NCBI GenBank assembly: GCA_015490805.1
Contig: WFXC01000002.1
Coordinates: forward strand, 34,437 to 98,436
Direction of reading: 5' to 3'
From: Candidatus Kapaibacterium sp.
Lineage (GTDB): Bacteria > Bacteroidota > Ignavibacteria > Kapaibacteriales > WFXC01
DNA length: 64,000 nt
In this document: one piece after another, positions 18,239-28,936 of the stretch
Position numbering within the stretch: position 1 is the stretch's first letter
How the letters are laid out: the number at the start of each line of letters is the position of its first letter
Notes under the pieces: model-generated
What the model was told of the DNA's origin: nothing
Seen by the model: the letters and a program-made list of their open reading frames with translations, nothing else
Databases searched by the model: none
Translations under genes and position numbers: made by a program

Positions 18239-19966
18239 TCAATTTTCCACTTTGGACAACTTCGCTTCCTGAAAATACTCCTCCGTAAGACGAAAATCTT
18301 TCGCACTGAGATAAATTTGATTCCGCCCATTTTCCTCGATGGAAAAGACCATCGACAACGGCTGGTTGGAACGGAACAACGCCAGTCGGTCTTCCAAATT
18401 TTGGGCGACAACATCAATGACAAAATTCCCCTGTTTTGCCCGGAACCGATAGGTATTGCCCCCACTCCGGTACGGCATCTTGACGATTCGGACGTGGTGC
18501 GCAACAAAAAGTGGGTTCGGATTCTGATAACCAAAAGGCGCAAATTTTTGTAACCGCTTCAAAAATACCGGCGATAGATCATTAAAGTCCAGCTCGGCAT
18601 CAATCTGCAACTCTGGAATAAAGTGGTATTGCGCCAGGCTCCGGTGCACGATCCGCTCAAATGCCTGGCGAAAAGCATCGACATTGTGGGGATGGAGAGA
18701 AAGTCCCACAGCGTAACGATGGCCCCCAAACTGGATCAAGTACCGCCGCAACTGCTTCATTGCCCGGAGAATATCAAACGCCTGAAAACTGCGTGCAGAA
18801 CCCTTAACCTGTGATTCCACGTCGGTGAGCACAACCGTCGGAACGTGATACTTTTCCACCAGGCGACTGGCGATAATGTTAATGACCCCCGGATGCCACT
18901 TCGCATTATACAGCACCAGCGAATGATATCCCTGGTCCAAGTATTGCTGTGCCTGCTCCTGCGCTTCAGCAAACACCTGATCGTCTATGACCCGCCGTTG
19001 ATGATTCTTACTCTGAAGTTCCTGGGCATAGCGAAATGCTACCAGTTCATTGTCCGTCAGCAAAAGCTCCACCGCGATAGAGGCATCTCCCAGACGGCCA
19101 GCGGCATTAATCGGTGGTGACAGTGCATAGGTGACTGTCGTGGCACTCACCGGTCCATCGACCGTCGTACATTGCAGCAACGCCTCAATGCCCACACGAG
19201 GTTGAGCGTTGAGCTGTTTCAATCCAAAGTGGACAAAGATGCGATTTTCATCCACCAGAGGAACCATATCAGAAGCAGTTGCGATTGCCACCAGATCCAG
19301 GTATTCATATGCCTCCGTTGGATCATTTGAGAATTCTTCTGCCAGTGCCTGAAGCAATTTAAACGTTACTCCTGCTGCTGCCAGATAGGGAAAGGGATAT
19401 CGTGTCCGAGGACGCAATGGATTCAGCAGTGCCAGTGCTGGTGGCAATTGTTCAGCCGGTTCGTGATGATCGCAAATAATCACATCGATGCCCATACGAT
19501 TGGCATACACAACCGACTCTACGGACGTTGTGCCAAGGTCGACCGTAATGATGAGGGAAACTCCCGCCTCTTTTGCCTGCTGAATAACCGATTCTGACAA
19601 CCCGTATGTTTCGTCCTGCCGTTCCGACAATCGGTATTCTACTCTTCCTCCCTGCCGGCGAAGGTAATCCACCAGCAGCACCGTGCTGACAACCCCGTCA
19701 ACGTCATAGTCTCCATAAATCCAGAGGTTTTCACCCTGCTCAATCGCTGTCCGAATTCGAGCCACTGCTGCCGCCATATCCTCAAATAAATACGGCGAAT
19801 AAAGCTGCTCAAGTCCAGGATGGAAAAATGTCAAAGCTTTGTCAATACTTCCCATCCCACGAGCAACTAATACCTGCGCCAGTGCTCGCGGCAGCTTCAA
19901 CGCTTTTGCTATGACGTTGACGATCGCCTCATCTGTTCTCCGTTGTTTGATCCACCGATACTGCAA
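18239..19966 (-). CDS. recJ: Single-stranded-DNA-specific exonuclease RecJ
   Basis: DHH motifs IYGDYDVDGVVST, VIICDHHEP; INAAGRLGDASIAVELLL; GGHRYAVGLSL. Confidence 0.95.
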   Translation of the reverse strand: MQYRWIKQRRTDEAIVNVIAKALKLPRALAQVLVARGMGSIDKALTFFHPGLEQLYSPYLFEDMAAAVARIRTAIEQGENLWIYGDYDVDGVVSTVLLVDYLRRQGGRVEYRLSERQDETYGLSESVIQQAKEAGVSLIITVDLGTTSVESVVYANRMGIDVIICDHHEPAEQLPPALALLNPLRPRTRYPFPYLAAAGVTFKLLQALAEEFSNDPTEAYEYLDLVAIATASDMVPLVDENRIFVHFGLKQLNAQPRVGIEALLQCTTVDGPVSATTVTYALSPPINAAGRLGDASIAVELLLTDNELVAFRYAQELQSKNHQRRVIDDQVFAEAQEQAQQYLDQGYHSLVLYNAKWHPGVINIIASRLVEKYHVPTVVLTDVESQVKGSARSFQAFDILRAMKQLRRYLIQFGGHRYAVGLSLHPHNVDAFRQAFERIVHRSLAQYHFIPELQIDAELDFNDLSPVFLKRLQKFAPFGYQNPNPLFVAHHVRIVKMPYRSGGNTYRFRAKQGNFVIDVVAQNLEDRLALFRSNQPLSMVFSIEENGRNQIYLSAKDFRLTEEYFQEAKLSKVEN

Positions 19967-20093
19967 GGTTCTCTCTATTGCTATGATACCAATTCTGCTC
20001 GCTCATCTGTTCCCGCCAATACCCATTCAGCACAACCGTTGTTGCAATCCATATTCGTCAAACGGCGACGACGAACAATGCATACGAATCTGC

Positions 20094-21140
20094 ATGCGGC
20101 AGCGTAAGAGACGGACAGGGGTACTAAAAAGTTGGATTAAAGGTGGAGACAAAGCCCCGCTGAGCAAATTGCAAAAGAAGAAAATCCCTTTTGACAAATT
20201 GCGTCAGGGATGGGTTGTTGCGAATTCTGGTCGCTACTGGGTTGTCGAGGAGCAATCAACGGCCACTGAACTTTCTTCGAAGCTCTATCTTTGCATTCCT
20301 GCCCGAAGCATCACAACGGATAATTCCCCCAATACCTCGCTCTTAGCCGTCGGTGACCGCGTGTGGTTCCAGCCGGGGATACGCTACGGAGAAACGGTGC
20401 ATAATGAACAGGCAGTTGGGGTCATCTATTATGTAGAAAAGCGCCAGACTGCCCTGACACGAGCAAAACGCGGGCAATTCGAACAGGTTATCGCTGCCAA
20501 TGTGGAACAATTGTGTATTATGGTTGCGGCTGACAAGCCGCGCTATAATCGCCGCCTTATTGACCGCTACCTGGTCGCTGCCTTCAAGGGAGCATTATCT
20601 CCCTGCCTGATTGTGAACAAAATCGACCTGGTAGACAATCTATCTGAAATCCAACAGGATCTGGCAGTATACAGCGAGCAACTGGAAATTCCAGTTTTTT
20701 TCATCAGCATTTATGCCAATCTCCACATCGAACAGATCACCCGCCAATTACAGGGAACAATCTCTGTCCTCTCCGGTCCATCTGGCGTTGGAAAGTCCAC
20801 CCTTGTCAACCGTTTGATCGGTGATGCAGTACAGGTAACCGCCGAAGTTGGTAAACGGGGTAAAGGGATGCATACCACCACTGCCAGTCGAATGTTTCGC
20901 CTTCCCGGCGGTGGTTATATTGTCGACACTCCTGGAATCCGGGAATTCGGTATCTGGCAAGTACGGAAAGCGGAGCTTCGCCTCTATTTCCCTGAGTTTC
21001 TGCGCTATCACTGTCGATACCCGGATTGCACACACATACACGAGCCAGAATGCGGCGTTCGACAAGCTGTTTTAGAAGGGGAAATTGACCCAAAGCGATA
21101 CGAAAGCTACCAGCACCTTTATTTTTCGCTTCCCGACTGA
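20094..21140 (+). CDS. rsgA: Ribosome small subunit-dependent GTPase A
   Basis: Circularly permuted GTPase: NKIDLV, GPSGVGKSTLVN, DTPGIREFG, zinc motif CRYPDCTHIHEPECGV; start uncertain. Confidence 0.93.
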   Translation: MRQRKRRTGVLKSWIKGGDKAPLSKLQKKKIPFDKLRQGWVVANSGRYWVVEEQSTATELSSKLYLCIPARSITTDNSPNTSLLAVGDRVWFQPGIRYGETVHNEQAVGVIYYVEKRQTALTRAKRGQFEQVIAANVEQLCIMVAADKPRYNRRLIDRYLVAAFKGALSPCLIVNKIDLVDNLSEIQQDLAVYSEQLEIPVFFISIYANLHIEQITRQLQGTISVLSGPSGVGKSTLVNRLIGDAVQVTAEVGKRGKGMHTTTASRMFRLPGGGYIVDTPGIREFGIWQVRKAELRLYFPEFLRYHCRYPDCTHIHEPECGVRQAVLEGEIDPKRYESYQHLYFSLPD

Positions 21141-22189
21141 AAAGGTAGTGTCCCTCGCTGCTGCAATCGCTGCTGTTTCTGCCGTTTCGCCACTTCTCGC
21201 AAATCTGCTACCCGATCCGCTTCGTCAATGATCTCCACTCCTAACAACGTTTCAATGACATCCTCCAGCGTCACCAATCCTTCCACTCCTCCAAATTCAT
21301 CTGCCACCATAAACAGGTGCTCTTTACGCCGCAGAAATTCTTCCAGCAAACGGTCCAGTGGCATTGTCTCCGGAACGGTATGAACTGGCCGCGCTAAGGA
21401 ACGCAATGACATTGCCTTCTGACCATGAACAAAACTCCAGAGCACCTCCCGGCTCATCACATAGCCAATCGTTGAATCCAGATCTTTCCCTTCGGCGATG
21501 GGAATCCGGGAAAACTGCTGTATCCCCTCTGTCCGCACCGCTTCTGCAACGGAAAGATCCGCGGGGAGAAAGAATACTACCGTTCGGGGTGTCATAATAT
21601 CTGCGACCTGGACCTCTCCCAGTACCAGCACATTATGCAACAACTGATATTCTTCTTTCCCCAGTTGCCCCTCTTCTCGGGCACTTTCCAGCATCTCATC
21701 GATTTCCTCCAGTACATCCTGCTGTTGCGCTGTCCCAGTATACTGCCGGCGCAGCAGCCATCGAAGGGGTGCAGCTACCACATTGGCTACAACAATGGCT
21801 CGCTCCATCCAGCGGGCAATAGGGATAAACCAGATGCGCAGCAGCCGGGGTGCCAGCCAGAGGGGGAAAAAGACCGAGCCCAAGATAATGCCCCACAGAA
21901 GCACCAATTGAATTCCCAACCGGGATAACGGCTGCGGTTGTACAGCAATCCCAACGATCCAGAGAGAAAAACCGATGATAACGGACAACAGCAGGCTGTA
22001 AGACAGGGTAAGAATTGTCAACTCGTACTGCCGATGGTAGTACTGCTCCAATTGCTGGAACGGCACGTTCAATTCCTCTTTGTGCGCAAGTTGCGCCGGT
22101 GAAAAAGCCAGAAAAGCACCATAGGCAAACGCAAACATCGCTGCTAATGCAAAACATCCAAGTGCCAGTATCCAGAACAGCTCACCCAT
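21119..22189 (-). CDS. CNNM/CorC-HlyC family membrane protein (DUF21 + CBS pair)
   Basis: Hydrophobic N-terminus, VADIMTPRTVVFFLPADLSVAEAV, MVADEFGGVEGLVTLEDVIETLLG. Confidence 0.9.
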   Translation of the reverse strand: MGELFWILALGCFALAAMFAFAYGAFLAFSPAQLAHKEELNVPFQQLEQYYHRQYELTILTLSYSLLLSVIIGFSLWIVGIAVQPQPLSRLGIQLVLLWGIILGSVFFPLWLAPRLLRIWFIPIARWMERAIVVANVVAAPLRWLLRRQYTGTAQQQDVLEEIDEMLESAREEGQLGKEEYQLLHNVLVLGEVQVADIMTPRTVVFFLPADLSVAEAVRTEGIQQFSRIPIAEGKDLDSTIGYVMSREVLWSFVHGQKAMSLRSLARPVHTVPETMPLDRLLEEFLRRKEHLFMVADEFGGVEGLVTLEDVIETLLGVEIIDEADRVADLREVAKRQKQQRLQQRGTLPFQSGSEK

Positions 22190-22219
22190 TCAACATCGGA
22201 GTAACCTGATGGTACCTTC

Positions 22220-22885
22220 TTACCGACGAATGCGCGTCGCATCAACCCGGATGGGTTGTGGATAACGGTAGGTTCCTACAATGGGAATTTCCAGCGTTGG
22301 TTGCATTTCAAGCGCTATGCGATGTAATCCCTCCCCGCGAGCTAATTGGAGCGCCAGATCGAGCAATTGCTGGTACTGTTTGTTGCGAAAAAACCGCGCA
22401 AGATCTACGTTCACCTGTATCGGGATTACCATCGACTGTCCTGCCGGCACTCGAACCGGTTGCGTCACCGTACCAGCAACTGTTGGCTGCTGATCGATTA
22501 ACAACTGCCAGCGTATTTGTCGAATGGTAATCGGCACATTGCGAAGCGCAGCAGATTCCGAAATATTCACCACCTGGAGATGGGCTGTAAAGACCAAAGG
22601 CAGGGTTTGCTGTTGCAGCAATTGCTGTAATTGGAGCACCTGTTCCACTGTCAAATCCGCTGCTGAGCGGAGATTTTGCAGTGAAATACCTCCCAACTGA
22701 ACATCACTAACCCTGACCAAACGGAATCCCGGCAGCGCAATCTGACTCAGGGTTCGGGTAACGGACTGGACTGGGGAACACTGAACACCTCCGAGACTCA
22801 GCAACAGCGATACACAAAAGATCCGCAATACCTGAACCCCTGAGAACTTTCTCGACACAAGCCCGAGCGTGTCGTCTTCGTCCAT
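22220..22885 (-). CDS. LEA-type-2/WHy-like lipoprotein
   Basis: Hydrophobic segment with GGVQCS lipobox-like sequence; LPLVFTAHLQVVNIS...SMVIPIQVNVDLARFF. Confidence 0.55.
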   Translation of the reverse strand: MDEDDTLGLVSRKFSGVQVLRIFCVSLLLSLGGVQCSPVQSVTRTLSQIALPGFRLVRVSDVQLGGISLQNLRSAADLTVEQVLQLQQLLQQQTLPLVFTAHLQVVNISESAALRNVPITIRQIRWQLLIDQQPTVAGTVTQPVRVPAGQSMVIPIQVNVDLARFFRNKQYQQLLDLALQLARGEGLHRIALEMQPTLEIPIVGTYRYPQPIRVDATRIRR

Positions 22886-22891
22886 CGGCGG

Positions 22892-23377
22892 TTACTGTTC
22901 CATTCGCAACAACTCCAACCGGGAACGAATATCGTCGGGACTAGCACTGCCACTTAAACATTCTTCAACCATCGCTTCCAGGGCAGCAATGCGCTTGCGC
23001 TGCATACTCAAGGAAGTGAGAATTTTCACCTTTGCAATGAGCAGCTTATCCTCAATCGGTTTGCTAAGGAAATCATCTGCCCCACTCTCAATTGCCTTAA
23101 CCTGATTTGCAACATCATTCAATGCGGTTACAATCACCACGGGCAAATCTCGAGTTTTTGCATCGGCACGGATCCGCTGCACGGTTTCATACCCATCCAG
23201 CCGAGGCATCATCACGTCCAGGATGACAGCATCGGGCATTTCTTCCTCAATTTTTTCCAGACACTCCATCCCATCGTATGCCTCGGCGACTCGATATCCA
23301 GCAGCGGTCAGATACCGTGCCAGCAACTTCGTCGTGATCTTATTATCATCCACCACTAATACCAACGGCTGTGCCAT
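22892..23377 (-). CDS. Response regulator receiver protein
   Basis: LVVDDNKITTKLLARYL, DAVILDVMMPRLDGYE, VVIVTALND, GADDFLSKPI. Confidence 0.93.
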   Translation of the reverse strand: MAQPLVLVVDDNKITTKLLARYLTAAGYRVAEAYDGMECLEKIEEEMPDAVILDVMMPRLDGYETVQRIRADAKTRDLPVVIVTALNDVANQVKAIESGADDFLSKPIEDKLLIAKVKILTSLSMQRKRIAALEAMVEECLSGSASPDDIRSRLELLRMEQ

Positions 23378-23804
23378 ACTCCTGCTCCTGCTTCGATCTT
23401 ACATCTTTTTCACTTTTCCAATTTTCAAGTTAAAAAATTTCCGAGAACTGACCAAAGGTGATAGCAAACACAATCCAGAAAGCGTGCGCTTTTACTAACG
23501 AAAATCAACTCTCCCCCACCACCTTCCTTCTCTTTTTGGAAGATCTCCGCGAACGAAGAACTTCCACACAGGGGGAGCTGCTTTGATGAACAAAATCCTC
23601 TTTCATTCCCAATCTCTCCTCTGGGAAAGAGCACTTCCTGAAAGTCGAACTTGGTATTCTCGGCAAGACATCCGGTTTAGTATTTCCAGCAAGAGTGTTT
23701 CAAGAGAGTGCTCCCGGAATACACCTGTATGCAATGCCAGAAGCAAGGATGCGTTTTCTGGCTTTGTGCTCAAGGCGACGGGTATCAACAATACGGAAAG
23801 CGTG

Positions 23805-24887
23805 ATGCAGCGGTTTGCAATTATTATGGCTGGCGGTGTTGGTGAACGGCTCTGGCCCCTGAGTCGACGACGCCGTCCAAAGCAGTTACTGAGCTTCGGT
23901 TTCTCTGAATCCCTGCTCCAACAAACGGTTCAGCGATTGCTGCCCATCATCGACGCTGAGCACATCTGGGTTATTACCAGCGCTACGCTGCTGGACGCAA
24001 TCCGTACCGAGTTGCGTTCCCTGCTGCCAGCAGCGAATGTTTACGCAGAACCCGCGAAGCGCAACACTGCCGGGTGCGTTGCTTACGCTACTGCCTTGCT
24101 CCAGTCCCGCTATCCCGACACTCCTATCAGTGTTGGCATCTTTCCCGCCGATCATTTCATCCATCCCGCTGAACCATTTCACGCCGCTGTTACCACTGCC
24201 TTTGCTGCGGTCGAATCACAACCGGTCATTGCTACAATCGGCATCCGTCCCCGGTATCCTGCAACCGGTTATGGCTACATAGAAGTCGAATCCGAAGTTT
24301 CCGAAGGGACTGTTATTCCAGTACGCCAGTTTCGTGAAAAGCCGGATCGGGCAACAGCAGAAAGATTCCTCCAAACTTCCCGTTTCCTCTGGAATAGCGG
24401 AATGTTTTTCTGGTCGCTACAAACGATCATTTCCACGCTGGAGACAACGGCACCCGCCATTGGACAGATGCTTCCGAAGATGGTAGCGGCGCTACAGCAG
24501 CAGGATACCACAGCTTTGGCTACCGTGTTTCATCAGTTGCCGAATATTTCCATCGACTATGCAGTGATGGAGAAAGCAACGAACCTGGTCGTTGTTCCGG
24601 CAAGCTTCCAGTGGAGCGATATTGGATCTCTATCCGCACTGGCAGACATTCTGCCTCGAGACTCTGCAGGCAATGCAACGCAAGGTAAGCAACTTTTCAT
24701 CGTGGATAGCCAGTCGAACATTCTATGGAATACCGGAAGCACTCCGGTAGTAACGCTTGGCGTCGAGGATCTGATTGTCGTTGCGCTGGAAGATGTCATC
24801 TTTATCTGCCGCAAAGACCAGGCACAGCAGGTCCGCAAGGTCGTCCAGTATCTCCGGGATCACGGTCAAACTGATTTGATTGAATAA
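23805..24887 (+). CDS. manC: Mannose-1-phosphate guanylyltransferase
   Basis: IIMAGGVGERLWPLSRRRRPKQLL, FPADHFI, WNSGMFFW, SIDYAVMEKA; the ORF is open from 23583 but starts best here. Confidence 0.9.
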   Translation: MQRFAIIMAGGVGERLWPLSRRRRPKQLLSFGFSESLLQQTVQRLLPIIDAEHIWVITSATLLDAIRTELRSLLPAANVYAEPAKRNTAGCVAYATALLQSRYPDTPISVGIFPADHFIHPAEPFHAAVTTAFAAVESQPVIATIGIRPRYPATGYGYIEVESEVSEGTVIPVRQFREKPDRATAERFLQTSRFLWNSGMFFWSLQTIISTLETTAPAIGQMLPKMVAALQQQDTTALATVFHQLPNISIDYAVMEKATNLVVVPASFQWSDIGSLSALADILPRDSAGNATQGKQLFIVDSQSNILWNTGSTPVVTLGVEDLIVVALEDVIFICRKDQAQQVRKVVQYLRDHGQTDLIE

Positions 24888-24962
24888 AATGTCCATACCA
24901 CTTCATCCAGCCAGCGGAGCCGGTCTATTGCCGAAAGTCGCAAAACAGAGAGAGCATTGCTC

Positions 24963-25730
24963 ATGCGAGTAGCCATTCCTGAACATCCTTTTTACCAGCC
25001 ACTCACTGCAAATGTCGATGCTGTCTCCCGGCAATTCGGGTTACAGCTCCGCCGTGGTTCAGAACTCGAATGCGCCGTCTGGCTGAAGAATAATGCCGTA
25101 TCCTTAGCCCTGCTTTCTCCCCTTGGCTACGGACTGGGTGTGCAGAGTGTTGACTATCGTATCATTGCTGGTCCCGTTCTGGAGTTAGATAATTGCACTC
25201 ACGCTGCCAGCATTTACCTTAACCCTTCCCTGCGCGCAGCGGCCGAGCTACGATTTGCTTCTCCCACCGTTGAAGATTTCCTCATTCGTCTCGGTACTTT
25301 TGTGTTCCAGGAAAAGTACGATCGGGTTACCCATCTTTTCCGCGCCGATGGCACCATTGGCGCACTGCTCCAGCAGTATGATGGTGTCGTTGCGTGGGGA
25401 TTTGATCCTGCTTTTGAGCCGAGTCTGGACATCAGCGAGGAATGGCGGGATCTGACAAATGCTCCGCTACCTGCCGCTGTGTGGGTCTGCCGTCCGGAAG
25501 ACATGCGGGCAAACGTCACGACCATCGTCAAAGCGATGCAAGATTCCACGCTCCCTGCAGAGCGCACGATCCAGTGCCGGGGCATTAGCCGTACGGGCAG
25601 TATCCGGTATCAGTGGGGTGAATACACCGAAGAAGCGCTGGCGCTGGTACTGGAATTCCTATTTTACTACCAGCAATTGCCACGCATTCCGGCGGTAAAA
25701 ATCTGGGAACGTGATCCGTTTGAGGAGTAA
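24963..25730 (+). CDS. MqnA-like (futalosine-pathway menaquinone biosynthesis family) protein
   Basis: VSLALLSPLGYG, DCTHAASIYLNPSLR, EEWRDLTNAPLPAAVWVCR; divergent from the canonical family. Confidence 0.6.
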   Translation: MRVAIPEHPFYQPLTANVDAVSRQFGLQLRRGSELECAVWLKNNAVSLALLSPLGYGLGVQSVDYRIIAGPVLELDNCTHAASIYLNPSLRAAAELRFASPTVEDFLIRLGTFVFQEKYDRVTHLFRADGTIGALLQQYDGVVAWGFDPAFEPSLDISEEWRDLTNAPLPAAVWVCRPEDMRANVTTIVKAMQDSTLPAERTIQCRGISRTGSIRYQWGEYTEEALALVLEFLFYYQQLPRIPAVKIWERDPFEE

Positions 25731-25852
25731 AAAACATCTCCGGAATTTTTCTGGCTTGCTTCGCCAGGAAGTATTATTGCTGTCACTCGCCCAGCTCCTG
25801 TATATTGCTCAACGGCAGTTTTTCTCCACCCAGTGTTTTCTTTGCTGAAACT

Positions 25853-27103
25853 TTATGGCATCCTTGGCGGCGTCAAAGAAGTTTTCTTTTCCTCGATAGT
25901 GTCCGGCGAAGGGCGATGAACGGCGCCGATGAAAGGAGTAACATCCTCAAACAACCCTTCATTCGATTCCTGGTAAATGTACTCTACGACTTTTTCCAGA
26001 CTACCCGTTTCTTTGTACACCCGCAACTGCCGATCCGCGCTGGTACCGGTCTCCAGAATTTCATAGATGTAGTTGATTTCTTCTCGCGACCCAAGCTCAT
26101 CAACGACATCGTCGATGAAATCCAGCAATTCGTGGATCAAGTCCCTAGCGGGTAATTCTTTCTGTTTACCAAAATCGATCAGCTTCCCATCGATGCCATA
26201 GCGTACAGCTCGCCATTTGTTCTCCTGCAGCAGTTCAGGTCGGTAGATTCGAAAGCTCATATTCTGTGCATACAAAGAGTACAACTTTGCCGCCACTGCC
26301 TGACACAACGCAGCTATCGCAATGGTTTCATCAATCCGCATCGGTAGATCGCAAATGCGAATTTCTAAGGTAGGGAAGAAGGGATGCGGGCGAATGTCCC
26401 ACCAGATCTTCTTCGCATTATCAATGCAGCCGGTGCGGATCAGGATATTGACAAAATTCTCAAACTCTGCCCAACTGGCAAAGTATCCCGGAATGCCTGT
26501 TCGCGGAAAACGCTCGAACACTTTGGAACGGAAAGACTTCAGTCCTGTGTCAACTCCTTCCCAGAAGGGCGAACTGGTACTCAATGCCAGAATATGGGGC
26601 AGAAAGTATCGCATTTCATTCATAATCTGAATCTGAGTCTCCCGATTTTCAATACCGATGTGAATGTGCAATCCAAAAATCAGGAGCGAACGTGCCAGCA
26701 ATTGCATATCCTGCACAATGGTGTAGTACCGTTCGTTCGGAAAAATCTTTTGCTCCTGCCATCGGGCAAAGGGATGGGTACTGGCAGCACCGATCACCAG
26801 TCCGTGCTGCTTTGCCAGATGGGCAACGATCGATCGGATTTTGGTAATCTCGAACCGGGCTTCCTGAATATTGCGGCAGACGCCCGTACCAATTTCCAGC
26901 ATTGAACCTAAGAGTTCCGGCTTAATGTGTTCATGCAACACCATTTGTCCCCGGGATAAAAGCTCCAGATCCAGATGGGTCTTTAAGTTCCAGGTCTCCG
27001 GATCCAGTACCATATACTCTTCTTCGATGCCCAGAGAGAAGCTGGGGCGCTGTTGTGGATCCCACGATTCAAAATTGCCTCCCCGATGATCCGGATGCCT
27101 CAT
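25853..27103 (-). CDS. YbdK-type carboxylate-amine ligase / GCS2-family glutamate-cysteine ligase
   Basis: FSLGIEEEYMVLDPETWNL, GLHIHIGIENRE, WWDIRPHPFFPTLEIRICDLP. Confidence 0.9.
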   Translation of the reverse strand: MRHPDHRGGNFESWDPQQRPSFSLGIEEEYMVLDPETWNLKTHLDLELLSRGQMVLHEHIKPELLGSMLEIGTGVCRNIQEARFEITKIRSIVAHLAKQHGLVIGAASTHPFARWQEQKIFPNERYYTIVQDMQLLARSLLIFGLHIHIGIENRETQIQIMNEMRYFLPHILALSTSSPFWEGVDTGLKSFRSKVFERFPRTGIPGYFASWAEFENFVNILIRTGCIDNAKKIWWDIRPHPFFPTLEIRICDLPMRIDETIAIAALCQAVAAKLYSLYAQNMSFRIYRPELLQENKWRAVRYGIDGKLIDFGKQKELPARDLIHELLDFIDDVVDELGSREEINYIYEILETGTSADRQLRVYKETGSLEKVVEYIYQESNEGLFEDVTPFIGAVHRPSPDTIEEKKTSLTPPRMP

Positions 27104-27133
27104 TGGTATCCCCAGTTTATGCTACATCCTGAT

Positions 27134-28009
27134 TTATCGCCACAACAACCACGCTTTGAGCCATAGCCGCAGTGCGATCAGCGCTTTATGAGCCATTGAA
27201 ACTCGAATGTTTTTCTGGAAAACGTTGTAATTGTTCAATTCAATCTTTTCCAGCAAGCGGTAGTAAATCCGGTCCATTATTTGCGGTGCTACCAGGCGAC
27301 GGCGTTCATCCGATCGGAGCATCGAACGGGCTTTGTGATAGTAAGACCGGGCACGCTGCACCTCAAACTGCATCAACTCAATAAAAGCATCATTGTACAC
27401 TTCCTCCAGCAGCTCCTGCTCGGAATACCCAAATCGCCGCAGATCCTCTAAGGGCAGATAGATCCGTCCTCGGTCCTTATCCGCTTTGACATCCCGCAAA
27501 ATGTTCGTGAGCTGCAGAGCATACCCCAGATTGACCGCGTAGGACTTTGTCTGTTCATACCGATATCCAAAAATCTCGATAACGATTAACCCAACGATAC
27601 TGGCAACGCTGTAGCAGTATTCCCGTAACTCTTCGAAGGTTTCATACCGATGGACGATCAAATCGCGTTCGATCCCGTCTAACAGGGTAAGAAAATACTG
27701 TTTCGGAATGTTAAACCGCCGCACGACCCAATAGAGAGAACGGAAAAAAGGATGGCGCGCTTCTCCGGCATAACAGGCTTCTATTTCTTCCCGTAGCCAC
27801 TGCAATCGCTGGTGTTTGAGCTCAATGGAATGGGCGGTATTGCCTTCAGGAACGTCCACGACATCATCAGCATAGCGACAGAAAGCATACACCGTATAGA
27901 TAGCTTCTCGCTCCTCCTTCGGCAAAAACTGGAATGAATAGAAAAAATTTGTCTTAGCAGAACTGGGATAATATGCCGCCGTTTTCCCCATTGGCATCGT
28001 TGTGCGCAC
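27134..28009 (-). CDS. hpnD: Squalene/phytoene synthase family (HpnD-like)
   Basis: TNFFYSFQFLPKEEREAIYTVYAFCRYADDVVDVPEG, YALQLTNILRDVKADKDRGRIYLP. Confidence 0.88.
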   Translation of the reverse strand: MRTTMPMGKTAAYYPSSAKTNFFYSFQFLPKEEREAIYTVYAFCRYADDVVDVPEGNTAHSIELKHQRLQWLREEIEACYAGEARHPFFRSLYWVVRRFNIPKQYFLTLLDGIERDLIVHRYETFEELREYCYSVASIVGLIVIEIFGYRYEQTKSYAVNLGYALQLTNILRDVKADKDRGRIYLPLEDLRRFGYSEQELLEEVYNDAFIELMQFEVQRARSYYHKARSMLRSDERRRLVAPQIMDRIYYRLLEKIELNNYNVFQKNIRVSMAHKALIALRLWLKAWLLWR

Positions 28010-28014
28010 CCAAA

Positions 28015-28914
28015 TTACTTTGCCCGCCGTTTTATTCCGTTCGTAAAGATACGGAGAAAATCCCGATTGTGCAATAGAATACGATCAGCGACAAACAGGC
28101 GCGTACCTGCCGCCTGCAATTTCTCTACCATAGCGCTTGCTCCTCCCAAAATAAGCCTAAGAAATAACCGCCAGCGTCCGGTCAGCAACTCCGGTAGAAT
28201 GGTTGCTTTGCTGAGAAAGCGCTGCGTCATTTCCAGCACCTGCTTTAGGATATGGTGCTGCTGGCTGTGCGTAAGTCGCTGGTAATAGAAATCCTCAACC
28301 GAAGCGTTCACGGTATTGAGCACCTCTTCAGGAATGTAACAACGGTGGCGCTGCCGATCGGTTGTCAGATCCTGCCAGAAGTTGATCAACTGCAAGGCTG
28401 TACAAAGGGCATCGGAAAACGGGAGCATAGAACGTCGATGCTGTCGGGCAATCAACAACACCGCTTCCCCCACGGGATCTGCAGAGTGATGACAATACCA
28501 TTGCAATTGTTTCCAGCTTGGGAAAGGACGAAAATCCAGATCATACCGAAAAGCAACCAGCAGGCGATGAAAGATCGATGGCGGTATCTGATGCCGTTCC
28601 ATCGTGTCATAGACCGCTTCCAGGAACGGGTGAACAGGCTGCCGCTGCGCAATTGCTGCCTCCAATCGATCCAGTGCAGCCAGCCGCTGCGAAGTCGTCA
28701 AGGGAAGATCCGGACGATCGGCAATGTCATCTGCGAGGCGTGCAAAGGTGTAAAACGCCGCCAGCGCCCGCCGTTCAGAACGTCGGAGGAAAAAGCTCAC
28801 AACAGGAAAATTTTCGTAGTGCGAGTGCGCCACCGTAATGCAGTGCCTATAAGCCTCCCGCAATGTCCACTGGGGGGCTGGATGAGCATTCGGCACTGCA
28901 ATGTGCAGAGCCAT
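28015..28914 (-). CDS. hpnC: Squalene synthase HpnC-like
   Basis: AHSHYENFPVVSFFLRRSERRALAAFYTFARLADDIAD, ALQLINFWQDLTTDRQRHRCYIP; the ORF is open to 29010. Confidence 0.85.
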   Translation of the reverse strand: MALHIAVPNAHPAPQWTLREAYRHCITVAHSHYENFPVVSFFLRRSERRALAAFYTFARLADDIADRPDLPLTTSQRLAALDRLEAAIAQRQPVHPFLEAVYDTMERHQIPPSIFHRLLVAFRYDLDFRPFPSWKQLQWYCHHSADPVGEAVLLIARQHRRSMLPFSDALCTALQLINFWQDLTTDRQRHRCYIPEEVLNTVNASVEDFYYQRLTHSQQHHILKQVLEMTQRFLSKATILPELLTGRWRLFLRLILGGASAMVEKLQAAGTRLFVADRILLHNRDFLRIFTNGIKRRAK

Positions 28915-28936
28915 ATGGTCCAATAATGCTTCCACC

